From the NCBI GenBank assembly GCA_009733575.1, contig ML769507.1:1-64000 (forward strand): a stretch of 64,000 bases of DNA, given 5' to 3'. The notes under the pieces are model-generated. The model was not told the DNA's origin. It saw nothing but the letters and a program-made list of their open reading frames with translations, and did not search any database. The stretch is from Gymnopus androsaceus JB14. Taxonomy: Eukaryota > Basidiomycota > Agaricomycetes > Agaricales > Omphalotaceae. Positions 61,163 through 64,000 of the stretch are shown here, piece after piece; the first letter of the stretch is position 1; each line of letters begins with the position of its first letter. Position numbers and translations under genes: made by a program.

Positions 61163-63474
61163 ATGCATACCTTCAAGTTATTTCTATTTGTCGCTGCCCT
61201 TGCGGTGTTCGACTCTATCCCTCCTGTCGGGTCCTCTCATACTGAGCGGGAGGGAAAAAGAGCTACTGCACCGAGCTGGCAGCAATACGTCCGTGCACCT
61301 ACGCAACGAATAGTGCATCCTGTCGCCATCATAGCGAACAGGACGACAGGGGATATTGAAAATGCAGAAAACCTAATAAATCCCGGAGGTGGAATCGCAA
61401 CCTTCAGCAGAAATGCCACAACGTATTTCATGTCGTTATATACTTCTACCATTTGAGCTAATGTAATATTTAGAGACGCTGTTCCCTCAATTACTTTGGA
61501 CTTTGGTCTCAACGTTGTAGGATTTCCCCAGATATCATTTATGGGAGCGTCTTCTAACTAGTCCAGGGATCATGGTTGCTTTCTCCGAGACGCTGGAATT
61601 CCTCACCAATCGGAGTGACTTTACTCGATCTGACAATGTTCGTGAAGATCTAAGCCACTCCCACCTAGCTATATTGATTTGCACATTCTTAGGGAGATAC
61701 AATCACTAGTGGAACAGATCAGGTATACCCGTTCACTTCAATGCTAATAAATATACTTATATGTGCAGTTTGCTGTTCCAACATCTCCGGTGACATGGAC
61801 AGATACCTATGGGTGTCTACAGGGAAGTCAAGTGTGCGCCGATGGCCTTCATGGTTTCAGATACATGTCAATTTCCTTGAATGCCCTGGAATCGGATGCA
61901 CCGTTCACCTCAGCGACTGGTGTGGTAAATATCAGCTCTGTTTCGTTAAACTACACTGCATTTCTCGGTACACCAGACACTTTCACTGGTTGGTTCGAGT
62001 CCTCTGATACCCAGTTGAACCAATTTTGGTTCGATGCTGTCTACACAAACGATATGGTTATTGATTTCTTCGAGCAAAACACCACCGATCCTAGGAATGC
62101 ATTTAGTGAGACGCTGAACAATGATCAGGTCATTTTCGATGGAGCAAAACGAGATCGCGATCCGTATGTAGGCGATATTGCAGTCTCGGGAAGGACCCTC
62201 TATCTATCTCACAATGTGAGTATTGCTGCTCGCAACATTCTGGCGGACCTGGCGGAGCACCAGAGAGACGATGGATGGATTCCTCCTGCAAGCATGTATG
62301 TCTCGTTCCTTCTCCAATCATTTCTCAGAGTAACAGTACAAACAGAAACGATTACACCCTTCCACTGTTTGACTATCCCTTATGGTGGGTCGTGAGCAGC
62401 TACGACCTTTACTTGTACACGAACGATGTCGAATACATCAACACTTATTACCCTGTCCTCGTCAATGTCCTGGACGGCTACTATGTCAGCAACACTGATG
62501 CGACCACTGGTCTCCTTACGAAGCCAGAAGGCTACGGCGATTATGCCTTCCTGCCACGTACCGGTATTGTTGCTTATTACAATGCGCTCTATGTTTTTGC
62601 CCTCCAACAGGCTGCTGCAATTGCCAACTTCACTGGCCAGACTGATGACGCTTCCCGTTGGACCTTACGCGCTTCCACAGTAGCCAACGCTATCAATGCG
62701 AATCTGTGGGACGACTCAGTTGGCGCTTACTACGATTTCCTTCCCGCCACCAGCACCACCCCACACGCGCAAGATGGCAATGGCTTGGCCATTCTCTCAC
62801 AAGCTGCTAATGTGACTCGTGCATCGTCGGCGTTAACATACTACGGGACCGCGGCTGCGCAGGCTTATGGACATGCGTTCTATGATAGTGACGAGCAGGG
62901 TGCAGGTTTCTCGACTCGCGTGTACGCATTCATCTCATATTTTGAGCTGCGTGCACGCTTCTTGACGCCCGGCTTTGCAATCTCGGGTCTCACCCAGCTG
63001 CGGGACATGTACGGATGGATGAGCAGCCATGATCCATTCTTAACCTTCTGGGAGGGTATTGGTGCAGGCGGGACATTGTACGAGGAAGGCTTCACCTCCG
63101 CTGCCCATGGATGGTCAACGGGCGTTGTTTCCATACTTTCCAATTATGTCCTCGGAGTTGAGCCTACCGCTCCTGGTTTCAGCAACTTCACTGTTCGACC
63201 AGTCCCAGGAGATGTTACCTGGGCCATGGGACAAGTGCCTACTCCACAAGGCCCTATTTTTGTCAGTTGGGCTATAAACGCTACTGGTGCTTTATCGGTA
63301 AATGTTACGGTGCCGGTAGGGACCTCAGGACAGGTGTCAGTACCAGTGGGGAACAGTTCCACAGTTCGTTTAGACCAGAATGTGGTATGGAGTACTGGTA
63401 GCAGTGGTAAGGATGCGAATGGTTATGTCTCCATTGAAGTGAGTGGGGGTGAACATACTGTGGAGGTTGTATAG
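61163..63474 (+). CDS. Secreted GH78-type alpha-L-rhamnosidase-like glycosidase
   Basis: It starts MHTFKLFLFVAALAVFDSIP, a signal peptide, then PSWQQYVRAPTQRIVHPVAI. After several small introns a beta-sandwich region follows (GVVNISSVSLNYTAFL). The (alpha/alpha)6 barrel comes next, with VIFDGAKRDRDPYVGDIAVS (the DG-KRDR--GD motif of GH78, where acidic residues act in catalysis), DDGWIPPAS, FDYPLWWVVSSYDLYLYT and LLTKPEGYGDYAFL. ELRARFL and FLTFWEGIGAGGTLYEEGFT contain further conserved acidic positions, and SAAHGWSTGVVSIL follows. A C-terminal beta domain ends HTVEVV. Numerous Asn-X-Ser/Thr sites suit a secreted glycoprotein. It would release rhamnose from plant or pectic polymers or flavonoid glycosides. 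The substrate is inferred from the family. It appears intact, and an intron lies at about 62296-62340. Confidence 0.85.
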
Positions 63475-64000
63475 GGCTGGGCAGTTTTCTGTCGTTCCAG
63501 TTGTTGGTAACAATACCAGTCAACTTGTCGCACAAACGCGTTCCATGGTAAAATTCTGTAAATTTTAATTAGTTCTTCAATCTATGTATTTGTCCATCGT
63601 ATACCAATATCTTGTGGTTCACGAAGTAGATAAGTTCAACGAATGCTTTCTTGAACTCAAGTAAAATTCTAGATGATATAGTATATTTTGCAGTGCCCAT
63701 AAGTTCAATAGGCATTTTATTTCGCGACTAGGTCAGAGAGAAGCAATCTCAAGCGTGAAAGGTTACTTATTCATGCACTATGAAAAGGAAATTTTATCAA
63801 GGGGGAAAAAAGATATTTCTATTTACAATGAAAACGAGATGAGAGGCGAGATTGAATCGGAAAAAGGCCTTCGTAATTCAAGGGTACTGCTGAGACGCTG
63901 GTGGGGAGGAGCGTCGCGAGGCCGAGTCAGAGACGCAATTACATCGAGAATATTAGAAATACGAGGAGATACGCACCGCATGAGCCCAGCCAAGCATTCT
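63475..64000. other. 3' flank and window edge
   Basis: This is the downstream region of the GH78-like gene. At the very edge the minus strand has a GGTGCGTATC donor-like sequence (about 63970-63979) that could belong to a gene entering from the right, but too little is present to call it. Confidence 0.35.

Overview
This window looks like nuclear DNA from a basidiomycete fungus, most likely an agaricomycete. The evidence is genes broken by many introns of about 45-60 nt, a membrane hybrid histidine kinase, a NACHT-ankyrin STAND (NLR-like) gene, a secreted GH78-type enzyme, an SNT2-type chromatin protein, and a DIRS-like tyrosine-recombinase retroelement with a spliceosomal intron. No tRNA, rRNA, CRISPR or bacterial-type operon was seen. 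There is one assembly gap of exactly 500 N (27160-27659).

Positions 1 to about 34602 are one giant interrupted inverted repeat. The left arm (1-17317) pairs with the right arm (22974-34602) around a unique spacer of about 5.7 kb. Position 1 pairs with 34602, so the repeat may run on to the left of the window. The arms are almost entirely transposon-derived. They carry remnants of a Mutator-like transposase, a Ty1/copia element, fragments of a multi-pass membrane-protein gene, and several terminal-inverted-repeat (TIR) elements. Because the arms can be read against each other, many insertions show an empty site in the partner arm. Left-only insertions are a 6.2-kb DIRS-like retroelement and one small CATCAG element. 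Right-only insertions are another CATCAG element, a 905-bp Tc1/mariner derivative and a 249-bp element with a 3-bp target duplication. The spacer holds the one apparently intact copy of the membrane-protein gene (18919-20520, minus). A recurrent small family with ends CATCAGCAAAAC and 2-bp target duplications of variable sequence occurs through the arms, in the spacer, and inside the NACHT-ankyrin gene.

From 34603 the window is mostly genic. The order is a hybrid histidine kinase (35204-40354, plus), an SNT2-like BAH/PHD/SANT/GATA chromatin protein (40916-45558, minus, convergent), a small secreted protein (47379-48743, plus), a NACHT-ankyrin gene (49400-54552, plus) with about 27 near-identical repeats, several G-run frameshifts and a hairpin element inserted, a copia LTR relic, a dense array of short hairpins (55393-55854), a short-chain dehydrogenase (56005-57816), a RanBP3/Yrb2-like protein (58140-60643) with two apparent frameshifts, and a secreted GH78 alpha-L-rhamnosidase-like enzyme (61163-63474). 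These are independently transcribed eukaryotic genes and do not form a pathway cluster. The NACHT-ankyrin gene and the repeat island share transposon families, which suggests both are fast-evolving accessory DNA beside more conserved genes.
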